DNA of 64,000 bases from an uncultured bacterium (GTDB lineage: Bacteria; Bacillota; Clostridia; Oscillospirales; Oscillospiraceae), in contig CASFCS010000013.1 in assembly GCA_949293245.1 (NCBI GenBank), forward strand, positions 1-64,000, in the 5' to 3' direction. Each line of letters starts with the position of its first letter. The stretch's first letter is position 1. The notes below the pieces were generated by a model that saw only the letters and a list, made by a program, of their open reading frames with translations, made no database searches and was not told the origin of the DNA. This document shows, one piece after another, positions 54,075-63,146 of this stretch. A program made the position numbers and the translations under genes.

Positions 54075-54679
54075 TCCGACGCCTCCTTGCTGCGCTCTTG
54101 TCCCGTCTGCCGGTTAATCTTATCCAGAAAATGCCGATCCAGGACAGAACGGGCGAAAAAAGTTCGATTCAACGTGGGAATTTCCCGGTCTACCACATGA
54201 AAGCGGGTCGCTTTGGAGTAGAGGGCCAGTTCGACCTCAGACGCGCTCTTGGCCTGCTCGATGCGGCTGTCCGTCAGTTGGCAGAGAAACTCCATCTCGT
54301 TGGAAATCTGCACCAGTCTCTGACGATCTTCTTTCAGACGGGCCAATTGCTCGGCCCTCTTCGCCTCGGCAAGCCTGGCCTCCCTGATGGCGCCGGAGGT
54401 GGCGGCGGCAGACGGTTTTTGCACAAGGTGCAGCGCTTCGCAGGCTAAGACCAACTGCGCGGCCTCCAAGTTTAAGGGGTGAAGCTGCTCCAGCAGCCAC
54501 TCCTCCACCTGACGCTGGTAACGGTCAAAGCGGCGCTGGACACGCACCACCCGGCCGCTGTGGAGCAGAGGCCCGCCGGGGTCCTGGCGGATGGCGGCCT
54601 TATGGAAAAGCCGGTCCAAGAGCCCCGCCAGTCTGGGGAATCCTTCGTTTTTCCATTTGGGAAACCCTTTTTCTTTCAT
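54071..54679 (-). CDS. Helical protein heading the unknown operon
   Basis: The 202-residue protein is helical and basic, with a strong coiled coil at about residues 105-150 (AKRAEQLARLKEDRQRLVQI). The C-terminal part reads TRFHVVDREIPTLNRTFFAR. ATG 54679 is chosen for GGAAGGTGAT just upstream. It heads the four-gene operon, 194 bases from the degenerate end of the CRISPR array. No family is recognised. Confidence 0.6.
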   Translation of the reverse strand: MKEKGFPKWKNEGFPRLAGLLDRLFHKAAIRQDPGGPLLHSGRVVRVQRRFDRYQRQVEEWLLEQLHPLNLEAAQLVLACEALHLVQKPSAAATSGAIREARLAEAKRAEQLARLKEDRQRLVQISNEMEFLCQLTDSRIEQAKSASEVELALYSKATRFHVVDREIPTLNRTFFARSVLDRHFLDKINRQTGQERSKEASE

Positions 54680-54840
54680 GTCGATCACCTTCCTACTAAG
54701 AGATCGACAGAGAACAGGCAAAATTCAGGGTTATCTCCAAAATTTTTAAAATGATTTGAAAAAAGAAAGCCGAAGGCATTTTCATTGCCCGCGGCTTAAC
54801 AGAATATAGAGTGCAAAATTTGTTATATAGGCGAAAAAAG

Positions 54841-54878
54841 AAAAGGATTCTCCGAACGATTATTCGGAGAATCCTTTT
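54841..54878. terminator. Terminator at the trailer end of the CRISPR array
   Basis: A perfect 16-bp stem AAAAGGATTCTCCGAA with its complement, flanked by A and T tracts, lies at the far end of the array. It would stop the leftward precursor crRNA transcript. Confidence 0.7.
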
Positions 54879-55816
54879 GTTTCTGTCCCCGAGAGGGGTG
54901 ATTCAGCGGCCTCCTTGGGAGACAGATTGTAGAGCACGTTGCCGTTGCTGTCCCCGTGAGGGGTGATTTCACGTCAATTTCTATTATTTTGGATGTCTGG
55001 TTGCCGTTGCTGTCCCCGTGAGGGGTGATGATGATATTGATTTTATCATTAACAGAGCAAGCAATGTTACTGTTGCTGTCCCCGTGAGGGGTGATCGGCC
55101 GAGATCGTCGATGCGGCGTACAATGCCACTCGTTACTGTTGCTGTCCCCGTGAGGGGTGATCCGCAGGGACGCAGCTGCATATTATAGCGGCTCAAGCGT
55201 TACTGTTGCTGTCCCCGTGAGGGGTGATCGCTGGCGCGGCAATCCGGGCATGATCCCCCTGGATAGGTTACTGTTGCTGTCCCCGTGAGGGGTGATTAGG
55301 GCATGAGAGTATCGACATCACCTACCGCTAGTCACTGTTGCTGTCCCCGTGAGGGGTGATTGGGCGACTCACCGTCTTACGCCCGGCGGAGCTGGTTACT
55401 GTTGCTGTCCCCGTGAGGGGTGATGCTGACCTGGAGGCCACTTACCTGGATGAAGCGACGTTACTGTTGCTGTCCCCGTGAGGGGTGATGATCTGCGGCC
55501 ACCGGTTTTCCCGTGCCCGAGCGTTACTGTTGCTGTCCCCGTGAGGGGTGATCCAGAGCGTCCCGCCCGATAGGGCGGGGGTGGTGTTACTGTTGCTGTC
55601 CCCGTGAGGGGTGATGCTGAGTGGGGGGTACTCCAGCCCGCTCGGTAATGTTACTGTTGCTGTCCCCGTGAGGGGTGATTTAACGGCCTCCAGGGCCTTG
55701 AATGGGACGCCGCAGTAATGTTACTGTTGCTGTCCCCGTGAGGGGTGATCCTGGAAGGGGATACTGTGATCCTGCAAAAAGAAAATGTTACTGTTGCTGT
55801 CCCCGTGAGGGGTGAT
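54873..55816 (-). CRISPR. CRISPR array, 14 full repeats plus one degenerate, 14 spacers
   Basis: The 30-bp repeat carries the palindrome CCCCTCACGGGG (minus strand). Full repeats start at 54938, 55000, 55066, 55132, 55199, 55267, 55331, 55395, 55460, 55523, 55586, 55650, 55720 and 55787; a decayed copy is at 54873-54902. Spacers are 32-40 bases, a spread usual in type III. Variation at the left (54938 and 55000 read GTTGCC for GTTACT) and the decayed copy mark the left as the trailer. The leader is on the right. Read leftward, each repeat ends in ACAGTAAC, a plausible eight-base 5' tag of type III crRNAs. Confidence 0.97.
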
Positions 55817-55877
55817 AGCAAATTCGCACAAAGCGCAGCGGTAAAAAAATCCATACCATCTGCACTTTGTATAGATA

Positions 55878-55907
55878 AGTATAGCACAGGTCACAGGAGT
55901 AATGCAA
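55878..55907 (-). promoter_or_regulatory. CRISPR array promoter in the leader
   Basis: TTGCAT (55902-55907) and TATACT (55878-55883), 18 bases apart on the minus strand, point into the array. This supports leftward transcription. Confidence 0.6.
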
Positions 55908-55954
55908 GTAAAAAGCAAATAAAGTATAAAATCACCGGTTTCGGTTCCAGCGGC

Positions 55955-56012
55955 GGTGCGAACCTGCCGGAAGGGCGCAAGCATCCGGCCTGTTTACAGC
56001 CCGGTTCGCACC
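55955..56012. other. Two-tier stem-loop in the leader region
   Basis: GGTGCGAACC pairs exactly with GGTTCGCACC, and inside it GCCGGA pairs with TCCGGC. It lies between the array promoter and the cas promoter and is followed by a weak AT run. It could insulate the divergent transcripts or be a small structured RNA. Confidence 0.5.
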
Positions 56013-56122
56013 GGTAAAATAATTTGACATATCCCTGAATTTCTTCCTCGATATAGGCGAGGAGTAGTTAGACGGCCAGTAGGGAAATATTTTCAAACAT
56101 GAGAAAAATGTCGAAGACAGGA

Positions 56123-56150
56123 TTGTAAATTTGCACCAATATGCTATACT
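56123..56150 (+). promoter_or_regulatory. cas operon promoter
   Basis: TTGTAA and TATACT are separated by 16 bases. Transcription would start near 56157. That rules out the ATG at 56141 and favours the TTG at 56186 as the cas10 start. Confidence 0.6.
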
Positions 56151-56185
56151 TAAAACTGTTATACCATCCAATGGAGGCGAGTGTT

Positions 56186-57688
56186 TTGGGGCGAACTTTA
56201 GTTATTCTGGAGGTGTCCAGGAAACAGGATTATATTTTTTCCAGCAAAAAGCTGCGGGAGAACGCCCAGCGCTCCGCGCAGATCAGCTATGTCACCAGCA
56301 GCGGCTTTTTCCGCCGCGCCGCCGGGGAGCTGTATTGTGAAGGAGACAATCTGGTCTATGCCGGCGGCGGACATACCGTGCTCCAGTTTGGCAGCCCCGA
56401 CCAGGCTCGGACCTTTGCCCGGCAGGTCACCGGTGCGGCCATGGAGGAGTTTCGGGGGCTGGAGTTCTTTGTGAAGCAGATCCCCTATGACAGCGCCAAG
56501 ACGCCGGGAGACAACCTGATGGAGCTCTCCCGGCGTCTGGAGGAGAAGAAAGCCCTGCGCCGGGGTTCCTTCCGCTGCACCGCCCTGGGGGTGGAGGCGC
56601 TGGACCCGGAGACCTTCCGGCCCAGGGGATTCAATCACGCACTGCCCCTTGCGTCCCACGATGTGCTGTCGCCGCCGGAGGGGTACCAGTTCCCCCGGGA
56701 TTTCTCACAGCTGACCGGGAAGGACAATTTTCTGGCTGTGGTCCACATCGACGGCAACGCCATGGGCAAGCGGGTGGACGGCATCTACCAATCCGCCGGA
56801 GGCGACTGGACGGCGTGCTGCGAAAAGCTGCGCCGGTTCAGCTCCGGCATCCAGCGGGACTTTGAGACGGCCTTTCAGCAGACGGTGGAGGAACTCATCC
56901 GGCAGGGGCGCTGCGGGGACCATGTGCTGCCCATCCGCCCGGTGATCCTGGCGGGAGACGACGTGTGTTTCGTCACCGCCGGAGACTTGGGGCTGGAGTG
57001 CGCCCGGGTCTTTCTGGAAAAGCTCACCGCCCGCTCCAATGAGGAGGACAAGCTCCCCTACGCCGCCTGCGCGGGGGTGGCCCTGGTTCACCAGAAGTAT
57101 CCCTTCCACCAGGCCTACCAGCTCTCCGAAGAGCTGTGTTCCAGCGCCAAGAAGTTTGGGGCCAAGCTGAACGGCGAGGGGAAGGTCTCCGCCCTGGATT
57201 GGCACATCGAGTTCGGCCAGCTCAAGGAAAATCTGACCCAGATCCGTGCGGACTACCGCACTGAGGACGGCGGGGTCCTCTCGTTGCGCCCGGTGGCGGT
57301 GGTGCTGCCGGCAGGGTGCGGCGATCCGGACCTGCGGACCTACGATTTTTTCCGAGGCCTATGCAAAGCCATGCAGGGTGAGTACGGCAAGACCGCCCGG
57401 GGCAAGATCAAGGATCTGCGCACCGCCTTCAAGCAGGGCGAGCTGGAGAGTCGCTTTTTCCTCCAGGAGAAGGGGGTACAGGACCTCCTCTACCACGGCT
57501 TTGAGGCGGCCTATCGGGGCGGCGCACGCTGGGAACAGTACCGCCGGCTCCTGATCCAGGGCGGCGGGCTGGACAAGGAGCCCTTCCGCACCATCGCCCT
57601 GGGGGAGAAAAGCGCGCGGCACTGTCTGTTCTTTGACGCCGTTGAGATGATCGATCACTGCGACTTTCTGGAGGAGGTGGAGACATGA
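56186..57688 (+). CDS. cas10: Type III CRISPR Cas10, small form without HD domain
   Basis: The 500-residue protein is the large signalling subunit of a type III effector. It begins directly with the family's LEVSRKQDYIFSSKKLRENA segment, so no N-terminal HD nuclease exists. The palm has HIDGNAMGKR at about 187-196 and LAGDDVCFVTAGD at about 255-267. The catalytic motif reads AGDD where the usual form is GGDD, with both Asp residues kept. The TTG start lies six bases after GGAGGCG. It heads the operon and overlaps the next gene by four bases. Cyclic oligoadenylate synthesis is likely, since a CARF gene follows. DNA cleavage by an HD site is excluded. Confidence 0.9.
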   Translation: MGRTLVILEVSRKQDYIFSSKKLRENAQRSAQISYVTSSGFFRRAAGELYCEGDNLVYAGGGHTVLQFGSPDQARTFARQVTGAAMEEFRGLEFFVKQIPYDSAKTPGDNLMELSRRLEEKKALRRGSFRCTALGVEALDPETFRPRGFNHALPLASHDVLSPPEGYQFPRDFSQLTGKDNFLAVVHIDGNAMGKRVDGIYQSAGGDWTACCEKLRRFSSGIQRDFETAFQQTVEELIRQGRCGDHVLPIRPVILAGDDVCFVTAGDLGLECARVFLEKLTARSNEEDKLPYAACAGVALVHQKYPFHQAYQLSEELCSSAKKFGAKLNGEGKVSALDWHIEFGQLKENLTQIRADYRTEDGGVLSLRPVAVVLPAGCGDPDLRTYDFFRGLCKAMQGEYGKTARGKIKDLRTAFKQGELESRFFLQEKGVQDLLYHGFEAAYRGGARWEQYRRLLIQGGGLDKEPFRTIALGEKSARHCLFFDAVEMIDHCDFLEEVET

Positions 57689-59655
57689 GCGACCGTGTGA
57701 CCCTGGGCATGACGCTGGAACTCTGCTCCGACGCCATCTTCGGCTCGGGCTTCAGCATCCCCGGCGGCGAGGACATCGCCGTGTGTCAGGACGGGGAGGG
57801 CTACCCCTATCTGAAGGGCTCCACCTTCAAGGGCCTGCTGCGGGAGAGTTTGGAGAACCTGCTGGCTTGGACCGGCGGGGACAACGGCACAGCCGGGGAG
57901 CTCTGCGGGGCATCCGGCTGGGAGGGCGCCGCCGACGGCCGACGCCTCCAGCTCACCGCCCTGTTCCCCGATCCCCGGCCGGAGACGCCGGATGGCTGCT
58001 ACTCCACCCGGTTCTTTACCGGTTTGGAGGGGGGCGTGGTGAAGAGCGCGACCCTCCGGGCCGCCTCCTGCATCCGCCGGGGGCTGCGTTTTACCGGCGA
58101 GGTCACCTGCGACGCAGGGGACGTGGAGCTCCTGCGGCAGGCGGTGCAGGGCATCAAATGGGCGGGCACCCTCCGCAGCCGGGGTTTTGGCCGGGTGAGG
58201 TGTACCCTGGATGATCCGGTGTGCGAGGTGGAGCGCCCGCCGCTGACGGCCATCCACTGCATCCGCTACCGCCTGGAGACCGTGCTACCGGTCCTTGTCA
58301 CTGACCCGGGCCGCAGCCGGGATAACAGCTACGCCACCCGGGGCTATCTCCCCGGCTCGGCCATCCGAGGCATGGTGGTGAGCACCCTGGCCCAGCAGGA
58401 CCCAGCGTGGTTGGAGGCCCATCGGGCCGCCCTCCTGGGGGAAGGAACTCGCTTCCTGGATGCCCTGCCCGTCGAAGGGGAGGGGGCCTGCCTCCCCGGG
58501 ATTATGGGATTTTACGGCGAAAAGGGCAGCGACCAGGTGGTGAGCGTCCTCAATCAGGATGTAGCCGGCATGAAGCGGGCCAATCTGGGGACCTGCTGCG
58601 CCCTGGAGGGGAACACCGTCCGGGGCTGGAGCGCCTCCACCGGCGGCAACCTGCGCATCCAGCGCCAGGTGGGGAAGGACGAGGACACCCGCCCCTTCCA
58701 GACCCGCCACATCGACGCCGGGCAGATCTTTGAGGGGTACATTTTGCTGGACGACCCCACCCTGGCTGAGGCCATCGGCGGGGCGTTCGGGAAGCAGGTC
58801 TGGCTGGGGGCTGACCGCTATGAGGGGTTCGGCCAGTGCTCCGTCACTACTCCGGAGGGAGTGGAGGCCCCCAGTTGGCAGGCTTACGGCTATGCCCCCG
58901 GGGTACAGACCGACTCCACCCTTTATCTGCTTGCCCTCTCGCCGCTGACCATGCTGGACGACTACGGAGAGCCCTGTGGGCTGGATCTGAACGCTCTGGC
59001 CGGACGGCTGGGCGTGGAACGGGTGCAGATCGCCGCGTGCAGCACCGCTATGGCGGAGTTCGGCGGCTACAACCGCACCTGGAAGTGCCGCGTCCCCACC
59101 CTGCGGATGTACGACCGGGGGAGCATTTTCAAGCTCCGCTGTTCCGCCGCCCCCAAGGCGGAGGCGCTGCTGGACGTGCAGCGCACCGGCCTGGGTGCCC
59201 GCCGGGCAGAGGGCTTTGGACAGGTTCTCTTCCTGCGGCGGGAGCTGCTGGAGGGGGTCCGGTGCAAGGACGATGGAGGGGAAAAGACGGCTCCCGTCGT
59301 GGAGACCCCCGCGGTCCGGCTGCGCCGGGCCAGATACCGCTGGGTTATGGACCGCAGCGGGGAGCTCTACCGGGACGGCCTGTCCCGGAGCCAGCTAGGG
59401 ACCATCCAGGCCCTGTGCGAAAAGGCCATGGCCAGCGGGAATACGGAGGAGCTGCTGGCCCATCTGGAGAAAAACACCGGGGACCGGGGGGCCAAGCACG
59501 CCGCCCGCTTCCGGGGGATCGACCGGCTGATCCGGCAGGTGCTGAACGCTCCGTTGGAACAGACCCTGGGTACGCCCGGACCGGACGGCACCGCGCAGCG
59601 GCTGGAGCTGCTGTGTCTGCTCTTTGACCACAGCCGGAAGGAGGGAATGGCATGA
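57685..59655 (+). CDS. Fused RAMP protein, Cas7-Cas5-Cas11-like
   Basis: The 656-residue protein contains at least two RAMP units and a helical tail. The first (about 1-190) has YPYLKGSTFKGLLRESL and the Gly-rich SRGFGRVRCTL. The second (about 195-530) has YLPGSAIRGMVVSTL, RYEGFGQCSV and RAEGFGQVLFLRREL. Residues about 540-656 are helical (WVMDRSGELYRDGLSRSQLG, then IDRLIRQVLN) like Cas11. The order matches Cas7-Cas5-Cas11 of the III-D variant in Synechocystis. Both neighbours overlap it by four bases. Which Asp cuts target RNA cannot be fixed by eye. Confidence 0.8.
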   Translation: MSDRVTLGMTLELCSDAIFGSGFSIPGGEDIAVCQDGEGYPYLKGSTFKGLLRESLENLLAWTGGDNGTAGELCGASGWEGAADGRRLQLTALFPDPRPETPDGCYSTRFFTGLEGGVVKSATLRAASCIRRGLRFTGEVTCDAGDVELLRQAVQGIKWAGTLRSRGFGRVRCTLDDPVCEVERPPLTAIHCIRYRLETVLPVLVTDPGRSRDNSYATRGYLPGSAIRGMVVSTLAQQDPAWLEAHRAALLGEGTRFLDALPVEGEGACLPGIMGFYGEKGSDQVVSVLNQDVAGMKRANLGTCCALEGNTVRGWSASTGGNLRIQRQVGKDEDTRPFQTRHIDAGQIFEGYILLDDPTLAEAIGGAFGKQVWLGADRYEGFGQCSVTTPEGVEAPSWQAYGYAPGVQTDSTLYLLALSPLTMLDDYGEPCGLDLNALAGRLGVERVQIAACSTAMAEFGGYNRTWKCRVPTLRMYDRGSIFKLRCSAAPKAEALLDVQRTGLGARRAEGFGQVLFLRRELLEGVRCKDDGGEKTAPVVETPAVRLRRARYRWVMDRSGELYRDGLSRSQLGTIQALCEKAMASGNTEELLAHLEKNTGDRGAKHAARFRGIDRLIRQVLNAPLEQTLGTPGPDGTAQRLELLCLLFDHSRKEGMA

Positions 59656-60947
59656 GCGCGACCTTTACGAGAGCGGTACGCTACCGGGTAGAGGCGGTCT
59701 GCCGTACCCCCCTGCGCGCCGGCGGAGCCGACGGCGCGGTGGAGACCGTGCTGCGGGACTGGGCGGGCAGACCCTTCGTACAGGGGACCTCGCTGGCGGG
59801 GGCCATCCGGAACTGGCTGGAGGACCGGGACCCCTGCCAGGTGGAATCCCTCTTCGGCAGCCAGCAGCAGAGCGGCAGCCTGATGGTGTCCGACGGCCTT
59901 TTTGAGGCGGCGGCGGAACAGCAGACCCGTCCCCGGCTGCGCATCGACGGGGCCACCGGAGCCGCCGATGACGGCGGAAAGTTCGACGTGGCCCACATCG
60001 CCGCCGGGACCAGGCTGACCTTCACCCTCACCTGGCTGGGGAGCGAGGAAATGCTGGAGCAGACCGGCGCGGTGGAGCAGATGCTCGCCGCCCTCCACGC
60101 CGGGGAGATCCGGCTGGGGGCGCAAAAGACCAACGGCTTTGGTCGGGTGTCCCTCACTGTGCAGAAGCGGAGCTACCGCATGGAGGACGCGGGGGACCGC
60201 GCGGCCTGGCTGAAGGACCGGGAGGACGGAACGTCCCTCACCCTGCCTGAACTGACCCTAGGCGGCCAAGTGGTCTTTACCCTCACCGGTCGCGCGGACA
60301 GTATTCTGGTGAAGGCGGGAGCCCGGGAGATGCGGAGCAGCCCCAAGGGCGGTAATCGCAATGTGATGGTTCCCCTCCGGGAGAATGGCCGGGCGATCCT
60401 GCCTGGCTCCTCAGTGAAGGGGGCCGTGCGGGCCCGGGTGACAGCCATCGCGGAGATTCTAGGGCTGGAGGACGCCGTGACGGAGGAACTCTTCGGCCGT
60501 ATGAGCCGGAGAAACGCAGACGGCGAAAACCAGGACAACGGCCTTCCGGGCAAGGTACGGTTTGAGGACGCGGTGCTCTCTGGCCAAAGCCAGGAGATTA
60601 GCCGCATCCGCATCAACCGTTTCACCGGCGGCGTCATCCGGCAGGGCCTCTTTGTGGAGGAGCCCATCCGGAGCGAAATTACCCTGCGCATCACCCTGTC
60701 GGAGAAGGAGTCCCGGGGCTGCGGACTATTGCTCTATGCCCTGCGGGACCTGGGGCTGGGACTCTACAACCTGGGCAGCGGCGGCGCGGTGGGCCGGGGC
60801 TACCTGGCGGTGGACACCATCCGGGCACAGGCACCCGACGGCGCCGAGGCCTGCCTGCGCTTTGGTCAAGACCGGTGCTGCACTATGGATGATCCCGCAG
60901 GGCTCTTCGCCCGATGGCTGGACGCGATAAGGAGGGATGAGGCGTGA
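59652..60947 (+). CDS. Double Cas7 RAMP protein (Cas7-2x-like)
   Basis: The 431-residue protein repeats the Cas7 layout twice. Unit one has PFVQGTSLAGAIRNWL (about 42-57) and TNGFGRVSLTV (about 160). Unit two has ILPGSSVKGAVRARV (about 250-264) and SGGAVGRGYLAV near the end. Two fused Cas7 units form two backbone positions, as in Cas7-2x of the III-D variant. It overlaps both neighbours by four bases, showing translational coupling. Confidence 0.82.
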   Translation: MSATFTRAVRYRVEAVCRTPLRAGGADGAVETVLRDWAGRPFVQGTSLAGAIRNWLEDRDPCQVESLFGSQQQSGSLMVSDGLFEAAAEQQTRPRLRIDGATGAADDGGKFDVAHIAAGTRLTFTLTWLGSEEMLEQTGAVEQMLAALHAGEIRLGAQKTNGFGRVSLTVQKRSYRMEDAGDRAAWLKDREDGTSLTLPELTLGGQVVFTLTGRADSILVKAGAREMRSSPKGGNRNVMVPLRENGRAILPGSSVKGAVRARVTAIAEILGLEDAVTEELFGRMSRRNADGENQDNGLPGKVRFEDAVLSGQSQEISRIRINRFTGGVIRQGLFVEEPIRSEITLRITLSEKESRGCGLLLYALRDLGLGLYNLGSGGAVGRGYLAVDTIRAQAPDGAEACLRFGQDRCCTMDDPAGLFARWLDAIRRDEA

Positions 60948-61321
60948 AACGGGAAAAATTGGACGTGCAGGAGGCGCTGCGCCGGGGAAGCACCCTCCCC
61001 TATGGCTGGATTTGCAATCTGAGCGGCGTGTCGCTGGGTCCGGTCCCGGAAGAGCTTCCGCTGGAGGAGTTGGTGGAGGCCCGGTTGTTCGGCCCCACGG
61101 AGGAGGTGCGCCTCTTCCGCCGGGAGGGGACGCTCCAGGCCGCCGCACTCACCGAAGAGCCAGAGGACCGGGTCCTAGCTGAGACTTACTCCATTCAAAA
61201 TAAAGCCCTCTTTGGGACGGAGCTTACGGTACATCAGATTCTGGATGCCGACGAGGACGGCCAATGTTATGTAGCCGCCGTACGCTTGGCGGGCTGGAGA
61301 GGAGTAGCAGACCATGGCTGA
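60944..61321 (+). CDS. csx19: Csx19-like small subunit
   Basis: The 125-residue protein has LVEARLFGPTEEVRLFRREG in the middle and DADEDGQCYVAAVRLAGW near the end, a pattern like the Csx19 family of III-D loci. It is shorter than many Csx19 proteins and the match is by eye. Its position between the double Cas7 and the Cas7 with insertion is the same as in the Synechocystis III-D variant operon. GTG is the start codon; it overlaps the next gene by eight bases. Confidence 0.6.
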   Translation: MKREKLDVQEALRRGSTLPYGWICNLSGVSLGPVPEELPLEELVEARLFGPTEEVRLFRREGTLQAAALTEEPEDRVLAETYSIQNKALFGTELTVHQILDADEDGQCYVAAVRLAGWRGVADHG

Positions 61322-63131
61322 GAATAGCGTACATGCTCCCTATAACTTTGTGCCTTTTTCGGAAAAGCTCCTCATCCGGTACGAGAACCTTGCAGAGCTG
61401 CCCCGCCACGACCGCATCGACCCGGCGCTGCACAGCGGCGAGATTCAGGTGGAGCTGAAGGCCGAGACGCCGGCCTTTGTATCGGATGGGCAGCCGGACC
61501 CCCGCTTTTTCCGGGGAGCGGACGGGACCTACCAGATCCCGGGCTCCACGGTACGGGGTATGGTGCGGGAAAATATGCAGATCCTGAGCTTTGGCCTGGT
61601 GCGCCCGGGCGAGGACCTGGACGACGTGCAGATCTATTTCCGGGAGATGGCAGCCGCCCGTGAGAGTGCCGGTAATGCACTGAAGAAGTACTACCAGGGG
61701 GCGCTGGATATCAAAATTGGATACACTACATCTGGTAAGAGATTTTCTATTCCGCAAAATGTACAAGCAGGATATTTACACCGAAAAAATGGGGCGTACT
61801 GGATACAACCAGTTCAAGGGAGCGTTCTGCAGGTATCCCGCAACCATCCGGATGTGGGACAATTCGGAACGGGAGACGCCAGAACGGTACCGGTATCTTA
61901 TCAGACGGCGGACGGGGCGGTGAAAAGGTTGGCCCCAGCCGGAAGGTCCGGCATGGCGCAGGGAGAGCTCCTTTTCACCGGTCGGCCAGTTGGAAAAGCC
62001 CCCAACCACCTCTATCTTTTCCCCGTGGAGACTGAGGATGCGGAGCCAATTCCCGTGTCGGACAGTGACGTGCTCTCTTACCAGATGGACCTGGAGGGAC
62101 GGAGCAATTCCCTGAAGGCCTATTATGACGTGAACTTCTGGGCTCTCCCGAAAGAAGGGGAGCGCAAGGCCGTCTTTTACATCCGGTATGAGGGACACAC
62201 CTACTTTGGCCGCTCCCGCTTCCTGCGCATCGGCTACCGCTATCCCCTCTCTAAAGGACTGCCCCAGCACCACCGGGAACGGCTGGAGCAGGACGAGCTG
62301 GTGCTGGACTACCCCTCCGCCGTTCTGGGTTTTGCCTGGGGCCAGGCGGCCTACCGCTCCCGGGTGTCCTTCGGGGACTTCCGGCTGGAGGGAAAGGCCA
62401 GGGAACTGCCGCCGGTCAAGACCGTTCTGGGTGAGCCCAAGCCCAGCTATTACCCCGGCTATGTGGAGGAGGGCAAGCACTACAACGAGGAGGACTTCCG
62501 CCTGCGGGGCTACAAGCAGTACTGGCTCAAGGAAGCGGACGCCGCGCCTCTGCCGGAGGGCAAGGACAAGGTGGGTTCCACCCTGCGCCCCCTGGACCGG
62601 GGGAGCGTGTTCCGGGGCACCATCCGCTACAAAAACCTGACGGCGGACGAGCTTGGCCTGCTGCTGTGGGCCATCCGGCTGGACGAGGGCTGCTTCCAGA
62701 CCCTCGGTATGGGCAAGCCCTACGGCTACGGCCGGATGCAGGCGACCATTTCCGCACTGCGGGAGGTGGAGCCGGAGAAACTCTACACCCCGGACGGGCT
62801 GTGCGGATCCCCCAAAGAGGGCGGCGCGGACGCGGTGGAACAGTACATCCGCGCTTATGACGCCTATGCCGCTGACGCGCTGCGGGTGAAAAAGCCCAAG
62901 AAGCGCCCGTCCCTCCGCAGCCGGAATGAGATCCAGGACTTTTTCTTCCTGAAGCAAACCGTCCGCCCGGCGGAAGAGGTCTCCTATATGGAGCTGGGAG
63001 CGTATAAAAATATCCGCAGTCCGTTGGAGACGGTCCAGACGGTACGTGAGCAGGCGGAACAGGAAGCGGAGCGGGGCGAGCCGGAGGACCCTTGGGCGGC
63101 TCTGAAGGCGAAATTCGGGCCGAAATTCTGA
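61314..63131 (+). CDS. RAMP protein of the TIGR03986 type (Cas7 with insertion)
   Basis: The 605-residue protein has one RAMP core split by a long insertion. The N-terminal part has ELKAETPAFVSDGQ and YQIPGSTVRGMVRENMQILS (about 73-92). The C-terminal part has RGSVFRGTIRYKNLTADELG and LGMGKPYGYGRMQATI (about 463-478). The region between, about 130-400, is much longer than in a plain Cas7. A patch at 61695-61850 is visibly AT-rich against GC-rich flanks, suggesting local recombination. It would be a backbone subunit of the effector. Confidence 0.8.
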   Translation: MAENSVHAPYNFVPFSEKLLIRYENLAELPRHDRIDPALHSGEIQVELKAETPAFVSDGQPDPRFFRGADGTYQIPGSTVRGMVRENMQILSFGLVRPGEDLDDVQIYFREMAAARESAGNALKKYYQGALDIKIGYTTSGKRFSIPQNVQAGYLHRKNGAYWIQPVQGSVLQVSRNHPDVGQFGTGDARTVPVSYQTADGAVKRLAPAGRSGMAQGELLFTGRPVGKAPNHLYLFPVETEDAEPIPVSDSDVLSYQMDLEGRSNSLKAYYDVNFWALPKEGERKAVFYIRYEGHTYFGRSRFLRIGYRYPLSKGLPQHHRERLEQDELVLDYPSAVLGFAWGQAAYRSRVSFGDFRLEGKARELPPVKTVLGEPKPSYYPGYVEEGKHYNEEDFRLRGYKQYWLKEADAAPLPEGKDKVGSTLRPLDRGSVFRGTIRYKNLTADELGLLLWAIRLDEGCFQTLGMGKPYGYGRMQATISALREVEPEKLYTPDGLCGSPKEGGADAVEQYIRAYDAYAADALRVKKPKKRPSLRSRNEIQDFFFLKQTVRPAEEVSYMELGAYKNIRSPLETVQTVREQAEQEAERGEPEDPWAALKAKFGPKF

Positions 63132-63146
63132 GAGCGGAGGGACGAC

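Noticed and set aside
54984-55196. Frames inside the CRISPR array encoding repeated SPLTGTATVT peptides
   Set aside because: The repetition comes from the CRISPR repeat itself. No start signals are present and the frame changes with spacer length.
55955-56012. Possible riboswitch upstream of cas10
   Set aside because: The stem lies before the likely cas transcript start at about 56157, so it would not be in the cas10 leader. No known aptamer core is visible.
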